NCBI GenBank assembly: GCA_029339505.1
Contig: JAQISU010000251.1
Location: 1,390,001-1,454,000, forward strand
Direction: 5' to 3'
Length of the DNA: 64,000 bases
Source: Unio delphinus
Taxonomy: Eukaryota > Mollusca > Bivalvia > Unionida > Unionidae
Shown here: positions 52,501 through 55,500 of the stretch, one piece after another
How positions within the stretch are numbered: position 1 is the first letter of the stretch
How the letters are laid out: each line of letters starts with the position of its first letter
Translations under genes and position numbers: made by a program
Notes under the pieces: model-generated
Database searches by the model: none
Told to the model about the DNA's origin: nothing
What the model saw: the letters and a program-made list of their open reading frames with translations, nothing else

Positions 52501-55500
52501 ACCTGTCAACCCTTATGATTTGATTACAAGTCTTACAGAAATGACATTTAAAATATGGACCTGCAGAATAATTTGTTTGATTCATATCCAGGTTTCATAT
52601 TAGAGAGGAGCGTAAGCATCTTGCTGGTGTGTACACATGGGTGAGGTCAGATAGGTATGTTGGACTTGAGTCCATTAGTAAAACAAAGCATAGAGAACAA
52701 ATTTTGTTTGATTATGGATAGAATGGATAGCCATTGGTATGGTACAGAGCAGCAGGAAGGCGTGCTCTCATCATGGTACTCTGAGGATGATCCGAGCAGC
52801 TGTGGTTTGAACTTTTTAAAGTTTCTGGAGTAGATATTGTGACAAACCAGACAGCATTGAGTTATAGTAGTCCAGTTTTGAAAGTACTCATAAATACACA
52901 AGTGTTTTATTTGCATCAACTGAAAGATATTTGCAAATGGAGCTGATGCGCCTCAGCTCAAGATATGCAGCCTTGCACATGTTCATGACATGTTGGTGCA
53001 ATGTGTGAGCACTGTCCAGGGTAAGTCTTTGTGTTGTGATCAGAATGGCCTCAGTTATATCATCATTCATCTGCAGCTTGTTACATGTCATACATGATTT
53101 CACATCAGAAATGCACGCACCACTCTACTCCATGGATGGTAGCTTCAACTTAAGTTGGATGGCTAGATTTGTATATTTGGGTATCATTAGCATATAATTG
53201 GTGAGACACTGTGTGATGATCTATGACACTTGAGAGCGGCTGAGTGTACAGAATCAAGAGAAAAGTTCCAAGACCAGACCCGTGTGGAACACCACAACAA
53301 ATATTGACTGGGCTGGAGTCTATTCTATTTGCAGATTTTTTGTTCAGTTTAAGTAAGATTTGAACCACAATAAGGCTGTATTGTGAATGCCAAATACATG
53401 CTGGAGATGGTGAAATAATATATCATGATTCATGGTCTATTGTGCTCAATGCTAGAGACAAATCAAAGAGGGTGAGGACTGTAATCTTTCCACAATCCAA
53501 AGCAGAGAGAATTTCATTATCTACGTTCAGAAGAATAGTTTAAGTGCTGTTGCAAGGGCTATATGCAGACTGTAAATTGCTAAAAAGACCGTTTGAATTC
53601 AGATGAGATACAAGTTGAGTTAGAACAACCTTTTCTAAGATTTTTTATATGAACGGGAAATTAGAAACTGGGCAGTTGTTCTTTAAATCATTGTATTTTC
53701 AGCAGAGGTTTTACAATGGCAGTTTCGAAAAATGATAGAATTCCCTAGAAGAGAGAGAGGTAATAATAGCATCAGTTAGTGAAGGCAATATTGGATGTAA
53801 ACACTCAAGCAGCAGTGATGTTGGAATAGGGTCAAGTTCACATGACTTTAGTGCACTCTTCATCACGATTCTTCATACTAAATCCATGAAGACAGGTTCA
53901 AATGCTGCTAGCAGACTAAGAGTTGTCGCTGAAATACTGTATCACTACTCTATGGTGACGATGAGTCAGTTGAACTTGTGTTGTCAAGCTTATCTCCAGT
54001 GGTTTGTACCTTGTCATGGAAGAAATTTGCTAATAGGTCCAGAGGGTCTACTGGAGAGAAGTTAGTTGGGAGTTGTTTACATTTGTTTCTTGACATTAGT
54101 TTGTTAATAATCTTGAGGAGCTCTTTGCAGCTGGAACTCTCCATGATCTTAGTACTGTAATCGGATAATTTGATTAAATGGACTATGTTTGAGATGTTCT
54201 TCTTAGCGGCTTCATAGATTTGTTTATGAATAGTGAGTTGGAAAGCCAAAGTCTCTTTGCTTTACAGCAGTATATTTTAGCACTGTGAAGCTGGCTCCTA
54301 ACACTGCTATGCCACAGAGAACACTTTTGAATTGATACTCTGCACTTGGTGGTTGGGTCATGTTTTTCAAGCAATGAACACAGGCAGTTATCGAGTTCTT
54401 CTGCTGTAGGTGGTAAAGAAAGTTGTTAGGTTTTCTTGGATGTCATGCATTAGTTTGGTTCTATTTATCATACAGAGGTTTTTCTTAGTAGCAAACAAGG
54501 TGGAGGCTTTGGGACTGATACATCCAGATGGCATATAATGAAGAGGTGATCTGATGCAAGTTCGTGGGATTCAAGGGTGGACCATATAATATTATAATCA
54601 GGTCTATGAAGAATCTAGTCTAAAATGTGACCATGTTTGGGTTGGGTAACTAACTGTTTAAGGTTGAAAACATAAATAGAATCATGGAGTTTTGATGTGT
54701 ATGGGTTTCCAGAACAGTCAAAGTGTAAGTTGAAATCTCCAAGAATAATCAGGTTGCCACCCATAGAATTTCCATACTCCAGGAGATTCAGAAACTGCTC
54801 AAAAAAGAGAGATTGTTGGCTTGTATTTTCTACAAGGACAAGGACGGTAGAGCCAGAAAAAATGGATTGACTTTTGTTCTTGTGTGATTGTTGTTTCGAC
54901 TGTTTCAAACGCATGGCAGAAATTGAAAGTTGTGTTGCATTTATGACATTTTATCATGGAATTCTTTGTGATGACAGCAATTTTACCTCTGGGAGAGAGA
55001 GATATTGATAAAAATGTAGCCCTAGTTCCAGGGCTAACTGATAAGGGAACACGTCTCACACCATCACTTATTAAAGCATGAGACTTCGACCACATCCCAT
55101 TATAAATATTAGGGGCTACATTTTATGTTGCCAGATTATGAAAACAATGTTACAGAATAGTTTATACTTGCTATTAAAATTCATGTAGCTGGTAGTTCCA
55201 TGGTAGCCCTGAGCACTATCAATTTCCTAACACCTGCATGTTCTTTACCAGTAGCTTGAAACAAAACATCTAATTCAGTGAATCATTTGAGTAGAGTTGA
55301 TTTGTACTGAACCAATATCATTAAACATTTCTGTCAGTGGGTCATTCTTGAAGAGTTCATGAAACGGATTTATGTGGGTCATTTGTGAAGAGTCTATGTG
55401 TCCTGAACCAATATCAATAAACATTTCTGTTAGTGGGTTATACTTACTTTGAAAGTTGATATTAACTGAACCAATATCAATAAACATTTCTGTTAGTGGG

